Under the pieces are notes generated by a model. It was not told the DNA's origin, made no database searches, and saw only the letters and a program-made list of their open reading frames with translations. The position numbers and the translations under genes were made by a program. A stretch of 7,069 nucleotides of DNA from an uncultured Eubacteriales bacterium (GTDB taxonomy: Bacteria; Bacillota; Clostridia; Monoglobales; Monoglobaceae), in the NCBI GenBank assembly GCA_905205855.1, contig CAJLFL010000096.1, positions 1-7,069 of the forward strand, read 5' to 3'. Below, in pieces: positions 1-5,769 of the stretch. Each line of letters starts with the position of its first letter. Position 1 is the first letter of the stretch.

Positions 1-781
1 TGCTGTACTCATCATTATATCTGTCATATGCCTGCTGTGCAAGTCCGGGAATTGAGTCTGTAAGTTTTTTGGAATAATATTGCGCTGCCTGAGCACCCGC
101 GGTTGCTGCCGCTGAATTTGCATATCCTCCCGTCAGAGCGGAATAAGCAGCCATGTTATCCCTGACGGCTCTGTCGCTTTCGGTCATATATTTATTTTTG
201 TATGACTGAAAGACAGGATCGGTGTCCGGATCGTATTCAAATTCAGGTCTGTTTCTCAAATTTGCAATCATACTTTCGGCGGCGCCGAGATAACGTCTTT
301 CGTATTCGTTTGCCAAATCTGACGGTGACAGAACAGCATTGCCCGAAATATAATCGTCGGCGGCATTTGTTACGGCACTCTGCCTTGCCCACGCTTTTCC
401 GTCATTGTCAATATACATAATATCTATGGGTTTGCCGCCTATCATTACAGAACCGTTGCCATAGCCGAGGGCATCTGCCTTTATTCCGTATTTGCCGGCA
501 TAATCCGCAAAGGCGTCACTGACGCGGACAACAGGATTACGGCTTCCTTTGTAATAATCGGAAATACTCCTTTGTATATCGCTTTCTTTAGCGTATGAAA
601 TACCGTTTTCTTCATCCATAAATCCCGGTTTCATCAATGCCTTGCCGTTTAAAGTAACTGTGCCGCTCGGCGAATCATAGCCGATTTCAGAGTCGCGGAA
701 ACCCATATTTTTAAGCGAGGCTCTGATCCCGACCTGACCGTCATCCGTATACGGTACCTCTGTTTTTGTCTTATTTTGCAT
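1..781 (-). CDS. Probable internal/ejection-type virion protein, 3' end outside window
   Basis: An uninterrupted reading frame of 260 codons starts at ATG 781 and leaves the left edge without a stop. The start is set by a strong GGGGAGG ribosome binding site 8 nt upstream, embedded in the last codons of the hub gene, which it overlaps by 11 bp. The N-terminal part contains two diverged copies of one unit: about residues 18-77 (core GYDSPSGTVTLNGK) and about 86-145 (core GYGNGSVMIGGK). Each copy is followed by a hydrophilic segment and a helix ending DYY or DYI. Residues 181-198 (FEYDPDTDP, then FQSYKNKY) and 215-228 (ALTGGYANS followed by Ala-rich sequence) match a pattern I recall from virion proteins of Clostridia podoviruses. 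After it comes a polar helical stretch with PGLAQQAYDRY. There is no signal peptide and no cysteine. A role as a packaged or ejected protein is inferred from this pattern and from its place after the tail hub; a fibre or other tail component is also possible. Confidence 0.8.
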   Translation of the reverse strand, partial: MQNKTKTEVPYTDDGQVGIRASLKNMGFRDSEIGYDSPSGTVTLNGKALMKPGFMDEENGISYAKESDIQRSISDYYKGSRNPVVRVSDAFADYAGKYGIKADALGYGNGSVMIGGKPIDIMYIDNDGKAWARQSAVTNAADDYISGNAVLSPSDLANEYERRYLGAAESMIANLRNRPEFEYDPDTDPVFQSYKNKYMTESDRAVRDNMAAYSALTGGYANSAAATAGAQAAQYYSKKLTDSIPGLAQQAYDRYNDEYS

Positions 782-2435
782 ACGTTTTACCTCCCCGATA
801 TGTTGTTGTTTCCAGTCCGTGAATCACAGCGTATCCGCTGCCATCAACACGTATACTGAAACTGTCGCATTTTTTAAAGCGAATTGGTATTCTGTGTACG
901 GCAAAGCCTTTTCCTTTTATGTGTGCATATTCAATAAATTTTCCGCCGTCATGCGATATGCTGATTTTTATTTCTGTGTCTGTGCCGGAATCAATCCTCA
1001 GCCGCAGGCTGTCAGGCGCTTTATGCTCAAAGCTGTCATAGGTAATCGGATTTAAGGTAAAGCTCCAGCTGCCTGTTCTGCCGCTGCTGCAAAACTCCCA
1101 TACTCCCGTGTCGGAGGCAGCATAAAGACTGCCTCCGTATCGGATAAATCTTGTAAAACGCGTGTCATCCTCACGGTGCCACATATTGCATTCCGGATCA
1201 TATACAAGGACATCACAGCTGCCATCACTTTTGTATGCCGCCGCATAATACTTTTTTTCATTCGCACCTGCTGCACAGGCAACATAATTATCAGACAGCT
1301 TAGATGAAATTTTATATGGTTCTCCGCCGCTGTAAGCGCAAAATCCTCCTGCTGAGAGATAATATAGTATACCGCCCAGTTCGGCAATACTTCTTCCGTC
1401 AATACATCCTGTCATTGTTTGCTTGGGAACGGAGAAATTCTTTGGTGAGTCACCGTACACGTGATGAATAAAGTTTTGTTTAAAAGCAACGACAGAGGTG
1501 CGATAGCTGCATATTCCGGTAAATCCGCCCGGTGTACCGATACGGCAGTACCAGCTGTCGTCACCCAGTCCCTGAAACGAATTGAAGTTTGTGCAGTCAC
1601 CAAGTTTAGAGGCATAAATATATTCACCGTTTTCGGCAGTTCCCCATAGCCGATTGTTATGAACACATACATGGTTCATATCGGGGATATATGCCTTGAC
1701 GGTAACGGTTCCGCTTTCGGTTGTATTGGTAAATACAGCCTTGCCTCCGTTTTTATTATATAATAAAAGTTCCAGCTTTCCGGCGGATGCTGATTTGACA
1801 ACAGCGCTGATTATAGCATTGCCGTCGGCATAGTCATGTGTACCTCCGATAGTGCAGGTGTTGTTTGCCGAAACAGAGCATTCGCTGATTGTTACGCTGT
1901 CACCGGGACTGAATATATCAAAACCGGCATTTGATTTCTGCAGATATGCAGTATAGTATCCGGTAATTGAGTCATATGAGGAATAAAAGCTTATTCCTGC
2001 CGCAGAAATGGTTTTTTCCATGCTTTCAAGCTTACTGCTTATTACGCCTGTTTCGGAATCCGGAAGATAGTTATAATACATCTTATCGGGAAATATACAA
2101 AGCTTGCCGTTAAAGTCTGCGATAGACTTTTGCCCGGCGGTTTTCAGAGTGCCGTTTATTTTTGTCCCGCAGTAATAAAAATCCTTGTCCTTTACACCGG
2201 TAAATGAGTTTATTTTTGTATCGGTATATTCCGGCGCGGCAATAGCGGAAATTCCGGTCATTACAACTGCCTGACGCCGGCTTTCGGACGGTATTACCGC
2301 CGGATAGGCGTCAGATGACAGATTTAACATTTGTTTCATACTGGCAAAGGCAGCTTTGGGACGGGTGTCAAGTCCGCCAAAGGTTTGCATTGCAAAATTT
2401 TTAGTATCGTATTCGTTTATTTGCGGCAGAAACAT
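771..2435 (-). CDS. Tail hub / packaged-DNA stabilisation protein (P22 gp10-like)
   Basis: A 554-residue beta-rich protein. The central and C-terminal region carries features of short-tail hub or nozzle proteins of the P22 gp10 / T7 gp12 type: NNRLWG (260-265), an ASKLGDCTNFNSFQGL stretch (275-290), GTPGGFTGICSY (300-311), then VVAFKQNFIHHVYG (315-328) and GGILYYLSAGGFCAYSG (354-370). These repeated strand-turn blocks suggest a propeller-like fold. In this family the protein binds below the adaptor ring and closes the portal channel after DNA packaging. Residues about 170-250 look like an inserted beta domain between the N-terminal part and the NNRLWG block. There are 15 cysteines, high for a virion protein. 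The start at ATG 2435 has an AAAGGAGAGG site 6 nt upstream. The gene follows the adaptor-like gene by 22 bp and overlaps the next gene. Family assignment comes from motif memory and position, not from a search. Confidence 0.8.
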   Translation of the reverse strand: MFLPQINEYDTKNFAMQTFGGLDTRPKAAFASMKQMLNLSSDAYPAVIPSESRRQAVVMTGISAIAAPEYTDTKINSFTGVKDKDFYYCGTKINGTLKTAGQKSIADFNGKLCIFPDKMYYNYLPDSETGVISSKLESMEKTISAAGISFYSSYDSITGYYTAYLQKSNAGFDIFSPGDSVTISECSVSANNTCTIGGTHDYADGNAIISAVVKSASAGKLELLLYNKNGGKAVFTNTTESGTVTVKAYIPDMNHVCVHNNRLWGTAENGEYIYASKLGDCTNFNSFQGLGDDSWYCRIGTPGGFTGICSYRTSVVAFKQNFIHHVYGDSPKNFSVPKQTMTGCIDGRSIAELGGILYYLSAGGFCAYSGGEPYKISSKLSDNYVACAAGANEKKYYAAAYKSDGSCDVLVYDPECNMWHREDDTRFTRFIRYGGSLYAASDTGVWEFCSSGRTGSWSFTLNPITYDSFEHKAPDSLRLRIDSGTDTEIKISISHDGGKFIEYAHIKGKGFAVHRIPIRFKKCDSFSIRVDGSGYAVIHGLETTTYRGGKTYAK

Positions 2436-2457
2436 AGCAATCCTCTCCTTTCATGTT

Positions 2458-3231
2458 TTACATATACCAATAGTTTTTAAATACCGAAAGCTCATTGAGC
2501 GGCGAACGGTTTTTATAATCCTTTTTTAAGCCGTCATACAAAATGTTGTATTGGGCAATATGGGCATTATAACCGGAATAATCATGCTGATACATTGCCA
2601 TTTTTGCAAGCAGATATTCAACATAAATATTATCATATGCGTCCGTATCGGTTTCGGTAACATCATCAATAACTCGTCTTATATGCATGTTTGCTGCAGT
2701 CTGAGGGGTAAAGGCATCAGACTCGGTGACAAGCCCGTCATAGACAATATCCAGTACCTGACAGGTTTTGCAATTATCCCAGTCCGGGACTTGAGAATCG
2801 TCCTCTAATATGACATATTCAAGAGTATCACCGGGGATAAACGGAGGCGTATCGATTTTTATAAAATTTTCACTCAAATCGAATTTGCCGGAAATACAAA
2901 TATTGCGTACAGGATACGGACGGGTGAGATATATCAGCTTGACTGTGGCAGAACCGGGGCGTACTGTCGGCTCTGCCAAAAAACTACGCATATCAAGTTT
3001 GCTCATGTATATTCCGTCTATGTATGCCGCTTCAATATCCTCGAAACAAATTCCGTCCGGCAGAATAATCTCTCCGGTGTCAGATATTGTCGTCATGGCA
3101 AAATCATATTCCTTTTTTATCTCGCGGCGGATAATTGCGGAAAGCTCCTGGCACCATAGGAGCTTTTCCTCTTGCGTATAGGGATTGGGACATAATTTGT
3201 CTGCAATCTCAATAGCTTTTAAAAGCTCCAT
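2458..3231 (-). CDS. Head-to-tail adaptor-like protein (P22 gp4 / T7 gp11 position)
   Basis: A 257-residue protein with an N-terminal helical segment (about 1-45, LLKAIEIADKL and LLWCQELSAIIRREI), a beta-rich middle (about 52-165, with ILPDGICFEDIEAAYIDG and a proline-rich loop near 125-135) and a C-terminal helical segment (about 198-245). The C-terminal part contains YVEYLLAKMAMYQHDYSGYN and ends in FKNYWYM. Helices flanking a beta insertion, together with a place between capsid and hub, fit the ring protein that joins portal and tail hub in podoviruses. I recognise the layout rather than a diagnostic motif. The start at ATG 3231 has AGGTGA 4 nt upstream. The previous stop is 9 bp away, so translation may be coupled. 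It has six cysteines, including a CKTC pair at 154-157. Confidence 0.65.
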   Translation of the reverse strand: MELLKAIEIADKLCPNPYTQEEKLLWCQELSAIIRREIKKEYDFAMTTISDTGEIILPDGICFEDIEAAYIDGIYMSKLDMRSFLAEPTVRPGSATVKLIYLTRPYPVRNICISGKFDLSENFIKIDTPPFIPGDTLEYVILEDDSQVPDWDNCKTCQVLDIVYDGLVTESDAFTPQTAANMHIRRVIDDVTETDTDAYDNIYVEYLLAKMAMYQHDYSGYNAHIAQYNILYDGLKKDYKNRSPLNELSVFKNYWYM

Positions 3232-3240
3232 TCACATCAC

Positions 3241-3462
3241 CTAACCCTTCAGACTGTCAAGGTACGCCTGAGCTGCTATTTCCTGTTTGTTGCTTCTTTC
3301 AAGAACAAGAGCAACACATCGCGGAACCATTACAGAAACACCTCGCTGTATCTGATAATTTGTTCCGTTTACAGTAACGGTCAGGTCATCCTTGCAACGG
3401 TTGTTATCCTTGTTGAGTATAACCGGGACGGATTCTGTATAGTATTTTTTTATATCTTTCAT
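3241..3462 (-). CDS. Small conserved-type phage protein between capsid and adaptor genes
   Basis: A 73-residue protein. The core LTVTVNGTNYQIQRGVSVMVPR (27-48, written here as two blocks LTVTVNGTNYQIQRG and VSVMVPR) predicts two or three beta strands. It is followed by a helix (VALVLERSNKQEIAAQAYL). Small proteins with a 'V-NG-Y-I-RG--V-VP' core, followed by a helix ending in charged residues, are common just after the capsid gene in Clostridia phages; their function is unknown to me. It could be a minor head component or a capsid-associated protein. Its ribosome site is weak: AAAGG lies 12 nt before ATG 3462, and only 24 bp separate it from the capsid stop, so it is probably translated from the same message. 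Both neighbours are structural genes in the same direction, which supports it being real despite its size. Confidence 0.75.
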   Translation of the reverse strand: MKDIKKYYTESVPVILNKDNNRCKDDLTVTVNGTNYQIQRGVSVMVPRCVALVLERSNKQEIAAQAYLDSLKG

Positions 3463-3486
3463 TATTATTCACTGCCTTTCATATGT

Positions 3487-4719
3487 TTAATAGCTGCAGG
3501 TAGTTTCAACGCGAACCAAAAATTCGGGTGACAGAATTTCTGCGGTTTGCGTTGCTTTCCAGCCTACCGTGCTTCTCTGATCCAAAGGATCGCCTGTGCC
3601 GGCGCTGCCCTTTTGTTTTAATATGGTCTGCAAACCTCCGCCGGAGATACTTGTAACGCCGTATGCATTCTGACCGATAAACAGTGTGGAGTATACATCT
3701 CTGCCCTCTGCACCGCCGCCGGACGGATAGATGACGGTATCTGCGGATATTGAACCGGGAGCCTCAGAAAGGGTCAGAGTCGCACTTCCCTCTGCACCTT
3801 CAGATGCGGAGGAAACCGAATAGTCAAGACCGTTTATCTGAACCTTTTTTCCGCTGATATGCTTTGCTTCGTCTGCGGTAAGCGCCTCTTTGACAGTAAT
3901 TGTTTTGCTGTTTACGGATTTGACGGTAAGCGTTTCAAGTTCTGCATTTTCGGCATCACCGTCACTGAGCAGACTGTCGGGGTGGAATATTTTAGCCTCT
4001 GTGGACTCAATAAAAGCAACCCCGTGAATTCTGCCGATTTCACCCTTGTACCAATCCTTGGGATCAACATTTTGCTTTACCGCCTTCCATTCCGGATCGT
4101 TTGTCAGGTCGTTGGCAACATCCGGATGAATTATTGCTACATAGCACCCGTCCTTAAACGGAGCGGCATTGTTTCGTTTGAGGGTTGCCACCGCTCTTTT
4201 TACTGTTGCTACGTTAAGGTAGTCATTATCGGCATATGTTGCTTTTCCGCCTGTAAGAAGATTTCGGTCTGCTTTGCCGTTGCCGTACTGAACATTGGTG
4301 CCTGCATTTATTTTTTCTCTGATTACGGTGTCAAGCGTTCTGCCTGCCTGATCGCCCAGGACATTCTGGGTTTCGCTTATGACCGAATCAACAGCTGTCA
4401 GCGTCAGCATATCCGACATTGTTACATAATCGCCGTACTGTTCTACGGTTGATTCAACGGTAGTAACATTAAGCTTGTTGCCCTTAGGCGTTACGCCCTC
4501 TGTCAGAGGGGTAAGCGCTTTTGGGAGAGGGCTGAAACGTCTGAATTCTATTGTTTTACCGCTGCCGCTCGGAATAGGTTTTTTTTGACCGTATTCTGCA
4601 TGTACCAGCTTAGGCTTGGCAAAGCGTATCAGCGCTCTGTCATAATACTTTTTCATTTCGGGTGTAAGATTGTTGCCGCTGTTATTTGTTGCGGTTGTCT
4701 GAGTGTTTAAATAATCCAT
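3487..4719 (-). CDS. Major capsid protein, N4-gp56 family type
   Basis: A 410-residue protein that forms the phage head shell. The N-terminal part fits the N4-gp56 family of HK97-fold capsid proteins: YYDRALIRFAKPKLVHAEYG (25-44, 20 residues), then PIPSGSGKTIEFRRFSPL (48-65), ALTPLTEGVTP (68-78), an EQYGDYVTMSDML segment (93-105) and DQAGRTLDTVIREKI (123-137). The middle has an IIHPDVANDL motif (196-205) and WYKGEIGRIHGVAFIEST (223-240). The end has DQRSTVGWKA (380-389), followed by the last strand, LVRVETTCSY. Residues about 255-335 (LTVKSVNSKTITVKEAL through ADTVIYPSGG) look like an inserted beta domain. Length is normal to slightly long for the family. ATG 4719 has a perfect AGGAGG 7 nt upstream, the strongest spacing in the operon, as expected for the most abundant protein. 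It is preceded by the scaffold-like gene. I am confident it is the capsid protein; the family name is from memory. Confidence 0.9.
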   Translation of the reverse strand: MDYLNTQTTATNNSGNNLTPEMKKYYDRALIRFAKPKLVHAEYGQKKPIPSGSGKTIEFRRFSPLPKALTPLTEGVTPKGNKLNVTTVESTVEQYGDYVTMSDMLTLTAVDSVISETQNVLGDQAGRTLDTVIREKINAGTNVQYGNGKADRNLLTGGKATYADNDYLNVATVKRAVATLKRNNAAPFKDGCYVAIIHPDVANDLTNDPEWKAVKQNVDPKDWYKGEIGRIHGVAFIESTEAKIFHPDSLLSDGDAENAELETLTVKSVNSKTITVKEALTADEAKHISGKKVQINGLDYSVSSASEGAEGSATLTLSEAPGSISADTVIYPSGGGAEGRDVYSTLFIGQNAYGVTSISGGGLQTILKQKGSAGTGDPLDQRSTVGWKATQTAEILSPEFLVRVETTCSY

Positions 4720-4765
4720 AGTATTTCCTCCTTATATGTTTTGTTTCGAGCCGAAAGAGAATAAT

Positions 4766-4781
4766 CAAAACCCCGGTTTTG
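4766..4781 (-). promoter_or_regulatory. Hairpin between scaffold and capsid genes
   Basis: A perfect short inverted repeat, CAAAAC-CGGG-GTTTTG on the minus strand (the arms also allow a seventh pair), lies in the 77 bp gap between the scaffold-like stop and the capsid ribosome site. It is followed on the minus strand by a T-rich but interrupted run (ATTATTCTCTTT). It could be a weak attenuator, or a processing or stabilising structure giving more capsid than scaffold message. It is too weak to call a true terminator. Confidence 0.45.
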
Positions 4782-4796
4782 CGAGGAATATTACAT

Positions 4797-5282
4797 TTAA
4801 AAGGTAATTCTTTCGCCGTTTTTAGCTCTTTCGATAATGTCATCAATTTCTTCATCGCTTAAATCCTTCGGATTCTTTGACGCGATAGCCGGACGGTTTT
4901 TACCGGCGCCGTTTTCGGGAATCCGGTTGCTGCGTGCGTTAAACTCCTTAATTGCCTCGGTACGTACCTGATCTATTATGTCATCGCGATGAACCAATAA
5001 GAATGCGTCCTCAACCGAGAGGTTGTTGTCCCATAAATAGTCAATAAACTCAGAATTTTTAATTTCCTCTCTCATGTTAAAGTTTGGGTTTTCGGCGGCA
5101 AATCTTGCTGCCTGTGCTTTGATTTCCTCAAGCCTCCTTTCCTGCTGCGGCGTTATATCCCTGCGCCGGAAAGATGCCGCCTTTTCTGATGTACCGGAAT
5201 AATCGGAATTTTCCGGTGTCTGTGCCGGATTAGGCTCGGATAAAGCCTGTTTCTGTTTTCCGGCATTGCTAAAGTTAAACAT
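4797..5282 (-). CDS. Scaffolding-like capsid assembly protein
   Basis: A 161-residue hydrophilic, highly charged protein with no signal peptide or membrane segment. Residues 1-45 are low-complexity and polar (Gln, Pro, Ser). A basic patch FRRRD at 38-42 precedes a long helix with QQERRLEEIKAQAARFAAENP (46-66, just over two dozen heptad-like positions overall). Next come NMREEIKNSEFIDYLW and LSVEDAFLLVHRDDIIDQ (about 69-106). The C-terminus holds ENGAGK (123-128) and an acidic-basic helix DLSDEEIDDIIERAKNG (140-156) before the end, ITF. In podoviruses the gene directly before the capsid gene usually encodes the scaffold, whose C-terminal charged helix contacts the capsid protein; composition and location agree. 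ATG 5282 has an AGAGGAGG site 6 nt upstream. It is the first gene of the phage-type operon here. A head-proximal protein other than scaffold cannot be excluded. Confidence 0.75.
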   Translation of the reverse strand: MFNFSNAGKQKQALSEPNPAQTPENSDYSGTSEKAASFRRRDITPQQERRLEEIKAQAARFAAENPNFNMREEIKNSEFIDYLWDNNLSVEDAFLLVHRDDIIDQVRTEAIKEFNARSNRIPENGAGKNRPAIASKNPKDLSDEEIDDIIERAKNGERITF

Positions 5283-5318
5283 ATGTGTCCTCCTCTCCCG
5301 TTTGCAGACCTGTTCACG

Positions 5319-5458
5319 CGGCGCATCTCTGCAGGATTTGTATGCTGTATCCTGCGCCGGTGTGCTCGGTCAGAACGGAATTATTTTAGTCACGGTTTGG
5401 ATAATGGAGATAAACTCCTTACCTCACCGCGCAATATGATTCTATCATGTAATTGCGT
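5319..5458 (-). promoter_or_regulatory. Structured leader region with three hairpins
   Basis: This is most of the gene-free stretch between the terminator and the scaffold-like gene. On the minus strand three inverted repeats follow one another. The first is at 5429-5458, with arms GCGCAAT (5429-5435) against ATTGCGT (5452-5458) and inner arms ATGAT (5436-5440) against ATCAT (5444-5448). The second is at 5393-5429, with outer CGGT/ACCG and inner GGAG/CTCC continued by UAA/UUA and GG/CC around single-base bulges. The third is at 5319-5359, with outer CGGCG/CGCCG, inner CAGGAT/ATCCTG and an 8-nt bulge on one side. As RNA this would be a folded 5' leader of the phage operon; as DNA it could be a recombination or regulatory site. 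No convincing promoter is seen: TAGAAT (minus strand, 5444-5439) and TAAAAT lack good -35 partners. I do not recognise a known riboswitch or ribozyme. Confidence 0.45.
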
Positions 5459-5474
5459 GCCGCGGCGTGTCATG

Positions 5475-5521
5475 AAAAAAGCGCAGCTGTATAAGTGAAT
5501 TTTCACTTATACAGCTGCGCT
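5475..5521 (-). terminator. Strong intrinsic terminator of the kinase/radical SAM operon
   Basis: A perfect 19 bp inverted repeat, GCGCAGCTGTATAAGTGAA at 5481-5499 and its complement at 5502-5520, extends by one more pair (5480/5521). On the minus strand the stem is followed directly by six T (5480-5475). The stem begins 12 bp after the stop codon of the Cys-rich gene. It terminates minus-strand transcription only, as there is no T run on the other side. It insulates the downstream phage-type operon from chromosomal transcription. Confidence 0.93.
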
Positions 5522-5533
5522 GTGAAATAAGTT

Positions 5534-5767
5534 CTACAGTGAACCGAGTTTTTTTATTATATAATCATAGGCGTCCGGAGTGTGTGGCAGCATACATTCG
5601 CTGCAATCCTTGATTTCTCTGCCTTTTTTATCTTTAATATAGCTGCAGTTTCCGCCGCAGTCATTTACAAGATATAGCGGACAAAAACAAAACAAGCAGT
5701 TTATTTTGTCGGATTTGTGACACGGATAGTATTCACACGAGCGGTTTTCAAAATATCTGTAGCTCAT
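5534..5767 (-). CDS. Cysteine-rich small-domain protein, probable metal binding
   Basis: A 77-residue protein with nine cysteines: C11, C16, C24, C27, C29, C37, C41, C55 and C58, plus H17 and H62. The pattern YFENRSCEYYPCHK (5-18), NCLFCFCPLY (23-32), DCGGNC (36-41) and IKDCSECMLPH (52-62) fits the family annotated as 'cysteine-rich small domain' (Pfam PF04071 as I recall). It probably binds zinc or an iron-sulfur cluster; the biochemical role is not known to me. There is no signal peptide, so it is likely cytoplasmic. It starts 2 bp after the stop of the radical SAM gene, with no clear ribosome site, which suggests translational coupling. It is the last gene before the strong terminator. Co-transcription with a radical SAM protein suggests a linked metal or redox function, which is inference. 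Confidence 0.85.
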   Translation of the reverse strand: MSYRYFENRSCEYYPCHKSDKINCLFCFCPLYLVNDCGGNCSYIKDKKGREIKDCSECMLPHTPDAYDYIIKKLGSL

Positions 5768-5769
5768 TT

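Larger units (their letters stand above)
1..5282 (-). mobile_element. Prophage structural module (podovirus-like), partial
   Basis: Six consecutive minus-strand genes form a head and short-tail assembly module: scaffold-like, major capsid, small protein, adaptor-like, tail hub-like and a probable internal virion protein. Spacings are short (77, 24, 9 and 22 bp, then an 11 bp overlap), as in a phage late operon. The order from scaffold onward is usual for short-tailed phages, and no tape measure, tail sheath or tail tube gene is seen between capsid and hub. Terminase and portal are missing upstream, where a terminator and chromosomal-type genes occur instead. The left limit is outside the window. 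The right limit is probably between the scaffold start and the terminator at 5475-5521. No integrase or attachment repeat can be identified, so 'prophage' rests on gene content and flanking genes. Confidence 0.85.

Noticed and set aside
202..420. Plus-strand reading frame of 72 codons
   Set aside because: It lies opposite the left-edge virion gene, which has a strong ribosome site and phage-type motifs. The plus-strand product is Arg-rich without recognisable features.
1052..1672. Two minus-strand frames (1052-1402 and 1412-1672) inside the tail hub gene
   Set aside because: They lie in another frame of a long, clearly coding gene and have no ribosome sites or recognisable motifs. They are shadows, not a frameshifted pair.
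3859..4452. Plus-strand frame of 197 codons
   Set aside because: It lies entirely opposite the major capsid gene, whose protein is recognisable. The Cys/Phe-rich translation is typical of an antisense shadow.
5439..5473. Promoter for the phage operon (ATGACA and TAGAAT on the minus strand)
   Set aside because: Each hexamer is close to consensus but the spacer is about 23 bp, too long for a standard promoter. Not listed as a feature.
5319..5480. Known ribozyme, tRNA fragment or phage packaging RNA in the leader
   Set aside because: I looked for a hammerhead core (CUGANGA with GAAA) and a tRNA-like end and saw neither. The folds do not match a class I can name, so only a generic structured leader is reported.
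5283..5498. Plus-strand frame of 71 codons in the boundary region
   Set aside because: It has no ribosome site or family resemblance, and it runs through the three inverted repeats and into the terminator stem. It is more likely chance than a gene.
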